Shown piece by piece: positions 8,704 to 17,193 of a stretch of DNA of 64,000 nucleotides. The translations under genes were made by a program, and so were the position numbers. This DNA comes from an uncultured Muribaculaceae bacterium (GTDB taxonomy: Bacteria; Bacteroidota; Bacteroidia; Bacteroidales; Muribaculaceae). The first letter of the stretch is position 1. Every line of letters starts with the position of its first letter. The stretch is taken from assembly GCA_910586975.1 (NCBI GenBank), contig CAJUKX010000011.1, positions 15,320-79,319 on the forward strand. Direction: 5' to 3'. The notes beneath the pieces were generated by a model. The model did no database searches. It was not told the DNA's origin and was given only the letters and a program-made list of their open reading frames with translations.

Positions 8704-9929
8704 TATTTATTATCCTCAGCTTCTTCCTCAACGTCTTCATCCCAGAATTGGTCGTCATCGTCGTCGTAGTCGAAGTCGGCTCCCCAGCTGTCAGCTGATA
8801 TGCTCTGCAGGTCTTCTGCTTCTTCCTCTTCTTCGGCAGTGGGTTCGTATTCGAAAATGAAGTCGTCCTCCTCCTTCACGCGGTGGCTTTCGGCCAGGTC
8901 CTGATGAGAAATATCTACGGTGGCCAGACGGTTTGAATCGTCGGTAACGGCACGCCACAGCACGTCTTTAAGTTCTTGTATGCCCTGACCTGTAACAGCC
9001 GAGATAAATACGTAAGGCACACCCTCGGGCAGTGTCTTGCGCAGTTCCTCGGTCAGCTCCTCGTCGAGCATATCACTCTTTGAGATGGCCAGAATGCGGT
9101 GTTTGTCGAGCAACTGCGGATTGAATTGCTTAAGCTCGTTGAGAAGCACTTCGTAGTCCTTGGCTATATCGTCTGAATCGGCCGGCACCATAAACAACAG
9201 CACGGCATTTCGTTCGATATGACGCAGGAATCTGAGTCCGAGTCCCTTACCCTCGCTTGCGCCTTCGATAATACCGGGTATGTCGGCCATCACAAACGAG
9301 CGGTTGTCGCGGTAGCTGACAATGCCAAGCTGAGGCTCCATGGTTGTGAAGGGATAGTCGGCAATCTTGGGACGGGCAGCCGACACGGCCGACAGCAGTG
9401 TTGACTTGCCGGCGTTGGGAAATCCTACCAGACCCACATCGGCGAGCACTTTAAGTTCAAGAATTATAGACTTCTCAATAGCGGGTTCGCCGGGCTGAGC
9501 ATAGCGCGGAGTGCGGTTTGTGGCCGACTTGAAGTGCCAGTTGCCAAGGCCACCGCGACCACCTTTGAGCAGTTTAATCTCCTGACCGTCAAATGTGACT
9601 TCGGCAAGGTATTTGCCGGTCTCGGCATCGAATACCACAGTACCGCAAGGTACATCAACCACCACATCCTCGCCGTCTTTACCAAATGAACGTCCGGCCG
9701 AGCCGCTTTGTCCGTTTCCGGCAAAAATATGTCGGCGGTAGCGCAGCGGGAGCAGAGTCCACATGTGCGAATTGCCCCTTAGTATGATATGACCGCCACG
9801 GCCGCCGTCGCCGCCGTCGGGTCCGCCCTTGGGTACATACTTGGCTCTGTGGAAATGACGCGAGCCGGCACCGCCCTTACCCGAGCGGCAAAGAATCTTT
9901 ACATAATCTATAAAATTTGAATCTGCCAT
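8703..9929 (-). CDS. obg: GTPase ObgE/CgtA, 50S assembly factor
   Basis: Obg is an essential GTPase that acts in assembly of the large ribosomal subunit and in stress signalling. The glycine-rich Obg fold fills residues 1-160 (PKGGPDGGDGGRGG near residue 33). The GTPase domain shows the P-loop GFPNAGKST near residue 168, switch II DIPGIIEGA near residue 215 and SKSD near residue 283. The C-terminus is a long acidic tail with runs of Asp and Glu rather than the OCT domain found in some phyla. At 408 residues it is slightly long because of this tail. It sits between the sugar nucleotidyltransferase (4 bases) and prmC (1-base overlap). Confidence 0.97.
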   Translation of the reverse strand: MADSNFIDYVKILCRSGKGGAGSRHFHRAKYVPKGGPDGGDGGRGGHIILRGNSHMWTLLPLRYRRHIFAGNGQSGSAGRSFGKDGEDVVVDVPCGTVVFDAETGKYLAEVTFDGQEIKLLKGGRGGLGNWHFKSATNRTPRYAQPGEPAIEKSIILELKVLADVGLVGFPNAGKSTLLSAVSAARPKIADYPFTTMEPQLGIVSYRDNRSFVMADIPGIIEGASEGKGLGLRFLRHIERNAVLLFMVPADSDDIAKDYEVLLNELKQFNPQLLDKHRILAISKSDMLDEELTEELRKTLPEGVPYVFISAVTGQGIQELKDVLWRAVTDDSNRLATVDISHQDLAESHRVKEEDDFIFEYEPTAEEEEEAEDLQSISADSWGADFDYDDDDDQFWDEDVEEEAEDNK

Positions 9930-9933
9930 AACT

Positions 9934-10998
9934 TCAATTTATTTTTTTAGACGACAGGCTCTTGTGATGACGCATCAGTTCGGCGGCCTGCCTGAAATCG
10001 GCGGGTGACCCCACGTCGATCCATGTGCCTTTTATAGGATAATATGCCACTTTGCCCCCGGCTGCTATGGTGCGGTCGATAAGGTCGGTGGCATCTGTTC
10101 GTTCGTCGGCCGAGAGTGTGGCCAGTACATGGTTGCCAAACATATATATACCGGCGTTGGCGTAGTATGAGTACAGCGGTTTTTCTTTCAAACCCGTCAC
10201 ACGGTCGCCGTCAAGGTCGAGAATGGCGTATGGAACCGTCACCTGATACGGAATAACGGCTATGGTTATGTCGGCCCCGGCTTCCTTATGCCTGAGGTAC
10301 AGATCCTCAAACGATATGGATGTGAGCAGATCGGAGTTCATCACAAGGGTATCGCCCTCGGGGCTTCTCTCGATCAATGCAGCCGACCCTATGGTACCGA
10401 GCGGCTTGGTCTCTTCGACACATTTAACCTGCACACCTGCTACGGGAGCGGCAAAGTGGTCGGCTATCTGCTCGGCAAGGTAGCGTGTGGTCACGCAAAT
10501 ATCTTTTACGCCCACCTCGGCCAGTGCCTCGATGTTATAGTCTATGATGGCCTTGCCCTCAATCTCAAGCAGTGGTTTGGGACGTGTGAGGGTGAGCGGA
10601 CGCAGACGCTCTCCTTTGCCTCCGGCCATCAGTACAGCACTAACCGGCAGACGGTTGTATGTCTTGTTGAGGTCAATCACATCCTCAATGCGTCCGTCGC
10701 GGTCAAGACAGGGCACAAGAATTATTCCCATCTCACGTAAAGATTTCAGCATGGCCACGGTATCGCCGTCCTGGCCGGGGCGCAAAGCCTTGAACCGGCG
10801 GTTCACAGCCATTGCGGCCGGAGCGTCGAGCGCGAGTCCGCCGAGCAGGGCGCGGCGCACATCTCCGTCGGTGAGGGTGCCGGTCATCACTCCATCACCA
10901 TCTACAACAAATAGGGTCATGGAGCTGCCCGAAAGCCCGTTGAGCCGGTCGAGAGCTTCGAGTATCGTGGCTTCTGAGTTGAGGATATGTCTGTTCAT
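9934..10998 (-). CDS. CBS-domain sugar-1-phosphate nucleotidyltransferase, PtmE-like
   Basis: A 354-residue protein with an N-terminal pair of CBS motifs (residues ~1-115; VVDGDGVMTGTLTDGDVRRA is one) fused to an NTP-transferase domain. The nucleotide-binding signature MAGGKGERLRPLTLTRPKP starts near residue 123, and NSDLL near residue 222 holds the metal-binding Asp. This CBS-NTP architecture matches PtmE of Campylobacter, which makes GDP-glucosamine for legionaminic acid. Its neighbours are acylneuraminate cytidylyltransferase and NeuC-type epimerase, which supports a nonulosonic-acid role. Other sugar nucleotides (for example GDP-mannose) are possible. It lies 35 bases after neuA and 4 bases before obg. 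Confidence 0.82.
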   Translation of the reverse strand: MNRHILNSEATILEALDRLNGLSGSSMTLFVVDGDGVMTGTLTDGDVRRALLGGLALDAPAAMAVNRRFKALRPGQDGDTVAMLKSLREMGIILVPCLDRDGRIEDVIDLNKTYNRLPVSAVLMAGGKGERLRPLTLTRPKPLLEIEGKAIIDYNIEALAEVGVKDICVTTRYLAEQIADHFAAPVAGVQVKCVEETKPLGTIGSAALIERSPEGDTLVMNSDLLTSISFEDLYLRHKEAGADITIAVIPYQVTVPYAILDLDGDRVTGLKEKPLYSYYANAGIYMFGNHVLATLSADERTDATDLIDRTIAAGGKVAYYPIKGTWIDVGSPADFRQAAELMRHHKSLSSKKIN

Positions 10999-11033
10999 AT
11001 TTTATTACCTCTTATTATAACAATATTTTAATT

Positions 11034-11732
11034 CTATAGTTTGGCCGACTGCGACATCAGAGCCTCGGCCACAAGCCAGTCGGTGGGAGTGTCGAGGTCA
11101 ACCGAACGGGCGGCAGGCATCACCGAGGGTATTCTCTTGCCGAATGCGCCCATGGGCATGGCTCTGAGCGATGCGGGGTTTATCACATACACCGCGCCGT
11201 TATATTCCCAGGCAGCCGGTGCATCCTGGCGACGCACAAGCAGGCCGTCGCCTTTGGAGATGTGCAGATATCCTGTGGCAGGATCAGTCTCGAAACAGTT
11301 GTAATAAGGATTGGCCGAAGCTTCTTTCACACTCACCACCATATCTACATCAGGCGAATAAAGCTCAAGGGCAGCTTTTATGTCGTCGGCTGTACGCAGG
11401 GGCGATGTGGGCTGCAACAGCACCACACAGTCGTATGCTATACCGCGGCTGTCGGCCCAGTCCATGGCATCGAGCATCATCTCGCGGCTGCCGGCGGTGT
11501 CGGTGGCTAGATGTGCCGGACGCATATACTCCACCTCCAGCCCGAGCGAGCGGGCGGTGTCGGCTATCTCCGCGTCATCTGTCGAGAGAATAATAGAGCT
11601 GTCGGGCGCACCTGCGGCTCTCGCAGCGTCTATGCTGTAAGCTATGAGCGGACGGCCGCCAAGCAGCTTGATATTCTTGCGGGGTATGCCTTTGCTCCCT
11701 CCCCGCGCAGGAATTATATACAGAGGTGTCAT
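11034..11732 (-). CDS. neuA: Acylneuraminate/legionaminate cytidylyltransferase (CMP-sugar synthetase)
   Basis: The enzyme couples CTP to a nine-carbon acidic sugar (sialic, legionaminic or related) to form the CMP-activated donor. The 232 residues begin with the diagnostic IPARGGSKGIPRKNIK (residues 6-21), followed by GGRPLIAYSID, the ILSTDD segment near residue 48, LLQPTSPLR near residue 105 and DLDTPTDW near the C-terminus. The start overlaps the neuC stop as ATGA. With the epimerase upstream and a PtmE-like enzyme downstream it makes up part of a nonulosonic-acid pathway. The condensing enzyme (NeuB/LegI) is not in this window. The exact sugar cannot be told from sequence. Confidence 0.9.
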   Translation of the reverse strand: MTPLYIIPARGGSKGIPRKNIKLLGGRPLIAYSIDAARAAGAPDSSIILSTDDAEIADTARSLGLEVEYMRPAHLATDTAGSREMMLDAMDWADSRGIAYDCVVLLQPTSPLRTADDIKAALELYSPDVDMVVSVKEASANPYYNCFETDPATGYLHISKGDGLLVRRQDAPAAWEYNGAVYVINPASLRAMPMGAFGKRIPSVMPAARSVDLDTPTDWLVAEALMSQSAKL

Positions 11733-12886
11733 AAATCATAAAATTTTTTAGGCTCAACCGGCAGTGTGTCCATAAATTCGAGTACAGTCTCAGCAGCCAG
11801 TTCCAATGTATTCTCCTTGCAGTAAGGATTTGGCGAGCGGCGGGCATCCTCAACGAATGTGGGATTGAGAGCCTTGTTAACGGCTTCTTCAATCATGTCG
11901 GCAGAGTCGCCGCAGTCTATCACGAGCGGGCTGTGCAGGCGTCCGCGCTGCCTTATGCCTATGTTTACCGCAGGGGTGCCGGCGGCCGGGACTTCAATAA
12001 TCGCGCTCGATGAATTTCCCACCACCACAGCGGCCATGCTTATGGCGCTGAGATAGCGGTGCATACCGAGCGTCTTCACCAATGCGACCCTTCCGGCAGA
12101 GCGTGCGGCCCATAATTTAAGCACCTCGATTATCTCCTCGTTTCCGGCATCATTATTCGGGTAAGTGGCTATTATGTTGAGCTGCGGGAAGCGGTCGAGA
12201 GCCTCGACCATAGCCCGGCAACGCTCGGCGGGCGCCACACGGTCGAGAGTAGCTGGATGGAATGTAACTACTGCAAACGGTACTGAAGCATCCAAGCCCA
12301 GACTGTCGCACAGTTCGGCTCGGCTGATACGGGGCTGATTCATCAGGTTCCATACGCCGAGTGCGCCGGTATTTACCACGCGGTCGGGGTACTCGCCAAG
12401 TTGTATCACGCGGCGGCGGTATTCGTCGGTTGCGGTAAGGTGCAGGGTCGACAGTTTGGTGATTGCGTGGCGCAGAGAATCGTCTATGGCGCCCTCGGAT
12501 ATCTCGCCGCCATGCAGATGAATAATGGGTATACCCATCACTGCCGCGGCCGAGGCTACGGCCATCATCTCGTATCTGTCGCCGAGCAGCAGCAGGGCAT
12601 CGGGTTTGAGCCGGCCCAGAGCGGCGGCGGTGCCCCCAAGGCATACGCCCATGGCTTCGGCGCGCTTTTCGGGCGAATCGCCGGCATCGGGCATAGGCAC
12701 ACGGGCATCCACGTCAAAGCCTGCCGCCAAAATTTCGTCTATGGTATGACCGTATGTATCCATCAGGTGCATGTTGGTTGCAAGAATCTGCAACCGCACC
12801 CGACCGCTGTCGCGCAAAGCTTCGGCCAGAGGTCGCAGAATCCCCCAGTCGGCACGCGTACTCGTAGCTATACATAAGGTCTTCAT
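11729..12886 (-). CDS. neuC: Hydrolysing UDP/GDP-N-acetylhexosamine 2-epimerase, NeuC/LegG-type
   Basis: This family removes the nucleotide while inverting C2 of the sugar, giving ManNAc (NeuC) or the 2,4-diacetamido analogue used for legionaminic acid (LegG). The 385 residues start with ATSTRADWGILRPLAEAL (residues 7-24), then show LLLGDRYEMMA near residue 100, IIHLHGGEISEGAIDD near residue 121 and GNSSSAIIEVPAAGTP near residue 295, all hallmarks of the hydrolysing group. It follows yicC by 14 bases and overlaps neuA by 4. The neighbouring PtmE-like enzyme slightly favours the GDP-linked legionaminate route. Confidence 0.9.
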   Translation of the reverse strand: MKTLCIATSTRADWGILRPLAEALRDSGRVRLQILATNMHLMDTYGHTIDEILAAGFDVDARVPMPDAGDSPEKRAEAMGVCLGGTAAALGRLKPDALLLLGDRYEMMAVASAAAVMGIPIIHLHGGEISEGAIDDSLRHAITKLSTLHLTATDEYRRRVIQLGEYPDRVVNTGALGVWNLMNQPRISRAELCDSLGLDASVPFAVVTFHPATLDRVAPAERCRAMVEALDRFPQLNIIATYPNNDAGNEEIIEVLKLWAARSAGRVALVKTLGMHRYLSAISMAAVVVGNSSSAIIEVPAAGTPAVNIGIRQRGRLHSPLVIDCGDSADMIEEAVNKALNPTFVEDARRSPNPYCKENTLELAAETVLEFMDTLPVEPKKFYDL

Positions 12887-12900
12887 ACCCTGAAATAGAA

Positions 12901-13779
12901 TTACATAACGTTGAGCACCTGCTCCTTGATTTGTTCGAGCACGTCTTTCATCTTCACAACTATGCGCTGCATGCCGGCATGATTGCTCTTTGAGCCAAGT
13001 GTATTGATCTCACGGCCCATTTCCTGAGCGATGAATCCGAGTTTCTTGCCCTGACCCGGCTCGCCTTCCATAGTTTCGATGAAATAGCGCAGGTGCTGAC
13101 CCAGACGCTGGCGTTCTTCGTTCACATCGAGCTTTTCGATATAGAAAATCATTTCCTGTTCCAGACGACCTTTGTCGTACTCGGCCACGGGTATGCGGGC
13201 AAGTCCTTCTTCAATACGCGCACGGATTTTAGGCACGCGCTCAGCCTCGTAAGGCTCTATTTCCTTGAGCAGGTCGGTAATGGTCTTTATACGGGGGGCA
13301 AAGAATTCTTCCAGTCTGCGGCCCTCGGCACGGCGATACTCCATAAGAGCCTCGATAGCCATATCGGTGGCGGTTATCACAGCCTGATGCAGTTCGGGCG
13401 AATTCTCATCCTCGGCATCGGTCACGGTAACGTCGGGGAAACGCATCAGCACCGACATCCAGTCAAAAGGCTCCTTTATCTCCAGAGTCTTTACAGCTTC
13501 ATCAATCTGAGCCTTATAAGCCTGAAGAGCCGGCATATTAAGTTTTACCTGAGTATTGGCTCCATTGAGGTTTTCCATTGATACTATGACATCCACCTTG
13601 CCACGCTGCAGGCTGTGTGCCACTACATTACGCATTTCAAGCTCATAGTGACGCAAAGCCATCGGCACTCGCGCGTTGATATCCATCTGTTTGGAATTCA
13701 GCGACTTGATTTCTACGGTTATTTTTTTATTTGGAGCCTCGGCCGAAGCCTTGCCGAAGCCCGTCATTGACAATAGCAT
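12901..13779 (-). CDS. YicC family protein (YicC-type endoribonuclease)
   Basis: A 292-residue YicC/YloC protein. The E. coli homologue was recently described as an endoribonuclease affecting small-RNA stability. The N-terminal domain begins with the invariant MTGFGKA (residues 5-11) followed by EIKSLNSKQMDI. The C-terminal DUF1732-type part ends with EMGREINTLGSKSNHAGMQ near residue 255, the most conserved stretch of the family. It is the first gene of the leftward operon that continues with neuC, neuA, the nucleotidyltransferase, obg, prmC and recX. A -7 box TAATTTTG is present upstream. Confidence 0.93.
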   Translation of the reverse strand: MLLSMTGFGKASAEAPNKKITVEIKSLNSKQMDINARVPMALRHYELEMRNVVAHSLQRGKVDVIVSMENLNGANTQVKLNMPALQAYKAQIDEAVKTLEIKEPFDWMSVLMRFPDVTVTDAEDENSPELHQAVITATDMAIEALMEYRRAEGRRLEEFFAPRIKTITDLLKEIEPYEAERVPKIRARIEEGLARIPVAEYDKGRLEQEMIFYIEKLDVNEERQRLGQHLRYFIETMEGEPGQGKKLGFIAQEMGREINTLGSKSNHAGMQRIVVKMKDVLEQIKEQVLNVM

Positions 13780-13804
13780 AAATATTAATTTTACAATAAT
13801 TTCA

Positions 13805-13812
13805 CAAAATTA
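13805..13812 (-). promoter_or_regulatory. Probable -7 box of the yicC-recX operon
   Basis: TAATTTTG on the minus strand, about 25 bases before the yicC ATG, matches TAnnTTTG. The -33 element is poor: a TTG lies 22 bases upstream instead of the usual 19-21. Confidence 0.4.
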
Positions 13813-13870
13813 CAAAAAAAATTAATAAGCTCTGCAATTAGAACTTGTTTAAAATTTTTTTCATTTAATA

Positions 13871-13902
13871 TTTGCATTTTTCATTTGTGTATTGTTACTT
13901 TG
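13871..13902 (+). promoter_or_regulatory. Bacteroidota-type promoter of the pRiA4b ORF-3-like gene
   Basis: TTTG (13871-13874), 20-base spacer, TTACTTTG (13895-13902). The second base of the -7 box is off consensus. Transcription would begin about 45 bases before the ATG at 13956. Confidence 0.55.
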
Positions 13903-13955
13903 CATATTGTATTTCAGAATGAAAAATTATTTGACCCTTTAACTGACTTATATAC

Positions 13956-14507
13956 ATGATTTTCAAATTTAAAATAGTCTCTGACGGAGCTGAGACTTTT
14001 AAGCGCGAAATCAAAATTGACGCTCAAGGCACATTCCTTGACCTTAAGAATGCAATCTGCGACTCGGTAGGTTATGACAAAACCATGATGGACTCTTTCT
14101 TTATCTGCGACGACGGATGGGAAAAGCGCAAGGAAATAACCTACGAGGATATGGATTTTGATTCGGATCAGGAAGCTTGGCTCATGGACGATGCCGTGCT
14201 CGAAGATTTCATCGACGACGAAGGCCAGAAGGTTTTATACGTATTTGACTATATGACCGACCGTGCCATGTTCATGGAAATGACCGAGATGATTCCCGGA
14301 CAAACCCTCAAAGACCCCGTATGCACCCTGTCGTTGGGTAACGCTCCCAAGCAAACCGTCGACATGGACGAATTTGACGCACAGATTGACGCCAAGATGG
14401 CCAAGGCTGTACCTTCTGTCGAAGACCTCGATGAGGAATTCTACGGCTCTGACGAGTTCAATCCCGATGAATTCGAAGCCGAAGGATACGACGAAATGGA
14501 CATCTGA
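13956..14507 (+). CDS. Plasmid pRiA4b ORF-3-like family protein
   Basis: A 183-residue acidic protein starting MIFKFKIVSDGAETFKREI. The N-terminal half (residues 1-120) matches the pRiA4b ORF-3-like/IS1096 passenger family: a beta strand, the FLDLKNAICDSVGYD helix, SFFICDDGWEK near residue 48, FIDDEGQKVLYVFDYMTD near residue 87 and PGQTLKDPVCTL near residue 110. The C-terminal 60 residues are very acidic (DLDEEFYGSDEFNPDEF). Widespread in Bacteroidota as a single chromosomal gene; the biochemical role is unknown. Despite the family name nothing mobile is next to it. It stands alone behind its own promoter. Confidence 0.82.
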   Translation: MIFKFKIVSDGAETFKREIKIDAQGTFLDLKNAICDSVGYDKTMMDSFFICDDGWEKRKEITYEDMDFDSDQEAWLMDDAVLEDFIDDEGQKVLYVFDYMTDRAMFMEMTEMIPGQTLKDPVCTLSLGNAPKQTVDMDEFDAQIDAKMAKAVPSVEDLDEEFYGSDEFNPDEFEAEGYDEMDI

Positions 14508-14537
14508 GCCACGGGCCATATCCGGTCATCAATTGCT

Positions 14538-14574
14538 ATAATGCGGGGTGGCGATTATGCTTCCCCCGCAATAT
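14538..14574. other. Hairpin between the pRiA4b-like gene and bioB
   Basis: TGCGGGG (14542-14548) pairs with CCCCGCA (14564-14570) and the stem extends through ATA/TAT with one mismatch. No T-run follows, so it may be a weak terminator, an attenuator for bioB, or only an mRNA-end structure. Confidence 0.35.
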
Positions 14575-14596
14575 TACGTAGCCATATCTGCAAAAT

Positions 14597-15559
14597 ATGC
14601 TTCCAAATACAGCTGATTTAATAAATAAAATATTTTCGGGCAGCGATTTGACCGACGACGAGGTCTATTCGCTGCTCGCCTTGCCTTCAGATGAACTGAG
14701 GGAGGCTGCCGCTGCCGTGCACAGCAAGTTCTCACCACGCAAGTTCGATTCGTGCTCCATAATCAACGCACGATCGGGTCTGTGCTCCGAGAATTGCAAA
14801 TGGTGCGCACAGTCGCGCCACTATTCTACCGACTGCGAGCAGTATGCCATTGTAGACCACGACCAATGCTTGGACGAGGCTCGCCAAAGCCATAAGCATG
14901 GCATAGGCCGCTTCTCTATGGTAGCCAGCGGCCGCAGCGTGAGCGGCAAAGCGCTCGACAGCATGTGTGCCATGCTCAGCGAAATCAAGTCGGGCGTAGG
15001 CATAGCCACATGCGCCTCGATGGGGTTGCTGTCGTATGAGGAAATGAAGAAGCTGCGCGAGGCCGGCGTAATGCGCTATCATTGCAATCTTGAGACAGCG
15101 CCATCGCACTTCCCCACCCTGTGCTCCACCCACACCTACGACGACAAACTGCAGACCATTGCCCACGCCCACAGTCTGGGAATGGAAGTATGCAGCGGCG
15201 GCATAATAGGCATGGGCGAGAGTGCACGCCAAAGAGCTGAATTTGCTCTGGCACTGCGCAGAGCAAAGCCGGTTTCAATCCCTATCAATGTGCTTATACC
15301 CATCCCAGGCACACCCCTGGCCGACACTCCTGCCATTTCTGACGACGAAATCATAGACACCGTGGCTATATTCCGCCTGACACATCCGCGCACCACCCTG
15401 CGATTTGCCGGCGGCCGCAAACGACTCAGCACCGAAGTGCAGCTGCAGTGTATGCGCGTGGGCATAAACGGCGCCATAGTGGGCGACATGCTCACCACCA
15501 TAGGCAATTCAGTGGCCGAAGACCGCAAGCTTGTCAGCAAAGCCGATTATGAATTTTGA
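14597..15559 (+). CDS. bioB: Biotin synthase BioB
   Basis: Radical-SAM enzyme that inserts sulfur into dethiobiotin, the last step of biotin synthesis. The 320 residues contain the AdoMet cluster motif CSENCKWCAQS at about residues 62-72 (CxxxCxxC), a YHCNLETAP segment near residue 158 and GGIIGMGES near residue 200, both conserved in BioB. The cysteine CATCASMG near residue 135 probably serves the auxiliary [2Fe-2S] cluster together with CNLE. No other bio genes are in the window, so the gene is separated from the rest of the pathway. Alternative radical-SAM roles (HydE, PylB) are less likely given these motifs. Confidence 0.93.
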   Translation: MLPNTADLINKIFSGSDLTDDEVYSLLALPSDELREAAAAVHSKFSPRKFDSCSIINARSGLCSENCKWCAQSRHYSTDCEQYAIVDHDQCLDEARQSHKHGIGRFSMVASGRSVSGKALDSMCAMLSEIKSGVGIATCASMGLLSYEEMKKLREAGVMRYHCNLETAPSHFPTLCSTHTYDDKLQTIAHAHSLGMEVCSGGIIGMGESARQRAEFALALRRAKPVSIPINVLIPIPGTPLADTPAISDDEIIDTVAIFRLTHPRTTLRFAGGRKRLSTEVQLQCMRVGINGAIVGDMLTTIGNSVAEDRKLVSKADYEF

Positions 15560-15594
15560 TTAAAATGGCTTCACTGTAAACACACTCATCTTTT

Positions 15595-15647
15595 ACGTAA
15601 ACAATCGTCCATTTTGCCTTATGCAAAATGGACGATTGTTTAATACG
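15595..15647. terminator. Bidirectional terminator between bioB and the AAA-ATPase gene
   Basis: A perfect 19-base inverted repeat (15599-15617 and 15623-15641) with a 5-base loop, extended by ACGT at both ends, lies between the two convergent genes. The ends are A- and T-rich on both strands, which suits termination in either direction. Confidence 0.8.
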
Positions 15648-16940
15648 TTAATTTTTCAAACAGGCCAATGGTATCACCAATACGCCGTCGTTACGACGGT
15701 ATGCTATTGGTCCCCCGGTAATAATTATCATCAAATCAGGCTCTCGCATTTTAACTTGTTTGTCTTTCGAATTGTATTTCCTTACAAGTTCACGTATTTC
15801 CAGCAAATGAGCGGCACCCATATCAATTTCAGCACTTCCCAATTTAAACTCAATAAGTGCATATCTACCGTCATCAATATGCAACACCGCATCTGCCTCC
15901 AAATCATACCTATCATGATAGTATGAAATATCTCCATTCACCGATTGCGAATAGACACGTAAGTCCCTTATAGCCATACATTCGAATATAAACCCAAATG
16001 TTTTCAAATCCAACTCCAGCATATCGGGAGACAAGCCCAATGCAGCCACAGCTATAGACGGATCAACGAGCCCTCTTTTGGGCCCACGACGAATTACAGT
16101 TGACGAACGAACCGCCGGAGACCATGCTGATAAATCTTGAATAACAAATAGTCGATTCAATGCCTTTACATAATCGTCAAATGTCCTATCCGTACACCCC
16201 TCGTTCATGGCTTCTACATCCTTCAACAGATTAACTTTTTTAGCTATGGTGCAGAGGTTTCGGGCATAGCTTTTAATTATAGCCAACGCAAGTTTGGGAT
16301 CTCTACGGACTCCATCAACTTTTATGATGTCGGACTGTACCACTCCTTCCAGATAATCCTTTGCAATCCTGTATGATTCCCTGGTATTATTCAACTTTAA
16401 AGCTGCCGGCCATCCTCCACGACAGGCATAACGAATCAAATCATTAATACCGGCTTTGGACACGACACCATCAATATCCATATTCGGATTGTCAAATAAT
16501 TCCAATAAAGAAATTTCGCCCGAAGATTCTCCACTCTCAAAAAGACTCATAGTATACATTTTCATTCGAGATATTCGGCCGGTTCCACTATGATTAATCT
16601 TACTGTCATCAACCGAGTTACTTCCGGTCAGTATAAATTGTCCGGTGTCACCTCCTCTATTATCAATCTCAGTACGTACAGCATCCCATATAATAGGAGC
16701 ATCTTGCCATTCATCTATCAATTTTGGAGTTTCACCCTTCAAAAGATTTGATGGTTTTGCTTTTGCAGTTGCCAAATACGCATCACGCATATCCGGATCT
16801 TGAAGCTTAATCACACTTTTTGCTTGCTGTTCTGCTGTTGTTGTCTTTCCACACCATTTTGGCCCTTCTATAAGAACACCACCCATGTAGTTAAGGCGCA
16901 TTTCAAGCTCAGCATCAGCGATACGGGACAGGTATTTCAT
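15648..16940 (-). CDS. AAA ATPase with DUF4143 (ATP-binding protein)
   Basis: A 430-residue member of the AAA_14-DUF4143 group. The Walker A motif is GPKWCGKTT (residues 26-34). LIDEWQDAPIIWD near residue 74 is the family's Walker B region, and FILTGSNS near residue 102 is the sensor-like motif. The DUF4143 part (residues ~200-360) includes RDLRVYSQSV and a C-terminal nuclease-like sheet with YHDRYDLEADAVLH. These proteins are common, variable accessory genes of unknown function. Codon use is more AT-rich than in the surrounding genes, which suggests recent acquisition. It is flanked by the hairpin terminator on one side and repeated T-rich motifs on the other. Confidence 0.88.
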   Translation of the reverse strand: MKYLSRIADAELEMRLNYMGGVLIEGPKWCGKTTTAEQQAKSVIKLQDPDMRDAYLATAKAKPSNLLKGETPKLIDEWQDAPIIWDAVRTEIDNRGGDTGQFILTGSNSVDDSKINHSGTGRISRMKMYTMSLFESGESSGEISLLELFDNPNMDIDGVVSKAGINDLIRYACRGGWPAALKLNNTRESYRIAKDYLEGVVQSDIIKVDGVRRDPKLALAIIKSYARNLCTIAKKVNLLKDVEAMNEGCTDRTFDDYVKALNRLFVIQDLSAWSPAVRSSTVIRRGPKRGLVDPSIAVAALGLSPDMLELDLKTFGFIFECMAIRDLRVYSQSVNGDISYYHDRYDLEADAVLHIDDGRYALIEFKLGSAEIDMGAAHLLEIRELVRKYNSKDKQVKMREPDLMIIITGGPIAYRRNDGVLVIPLACLKN

Positions 16941-16962
16941 CTTTATCAGCTTTTTATGGGTG

Positions 16963-16970
16963 CAAAGTTA
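16963..16970 (-). promoter_or_regulatory. Probable -7 box of the AAA-ATPase gene
   Basis: TAACTTTG on the minus strand, about 23 bases before the ATG at 16940. No convincing TTTG at the right distance. Confidence 0.35.
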
Positions 16971-17019
16971 TAAAAATTTTCATAAGTATTACTATAAATT
17001 CGGATTTTTGAGGTATTCT

Positions 17020-17058
17020 ATTTCTGTTTTTTGAGGTTAAGCATTTCTGTTTTTTGAG
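17020..17058. repeat. Two 16-base direct repeats between divergent genes
   Basis: ATTTCTGTTTTTTGAG occurs at 17020-17035 and exactly again at 17043-17058 (23-base period), with a shorter related TTTTTGAGGT at 17005-17014. They lie between the AAA-ATPase and the methyltransferase promoters and could be operator sites. Confidence 0.45.
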
Positions 17059-17066
17059 ACTTCCTC

Positions 17067-17097
17067 TTTGTAAATCCATAGAAAAGCACTATCTTTG
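17067..17097 (+). promoter_or_regulatory. Bacteroidota-type promoter of the rRNA methyltransferase-radA operon
   Basis: TTTG (17067-17070), 19-base spacer, TATCTTTG (17090-17097): a full consensus match. The leader to the ATG at 17194 would be about 90 bases. Confidence 0.7.
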
Positions 17098-17193
17098 TAT
17101 TCAGTAAAGTCATAAGCTTTAAGATAAATTTTACTATTGATATTATGTCAGCACTATACTTAAAGCGATGATTCCAATTAATATACTTTAAAT

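Noticed and set aside
9934..12886. Complete sialic acid locus
   Set aside because: The synthase NeuB and any glycosyl/sialyltransferase are missing, so only part of a pathway can be claimed.
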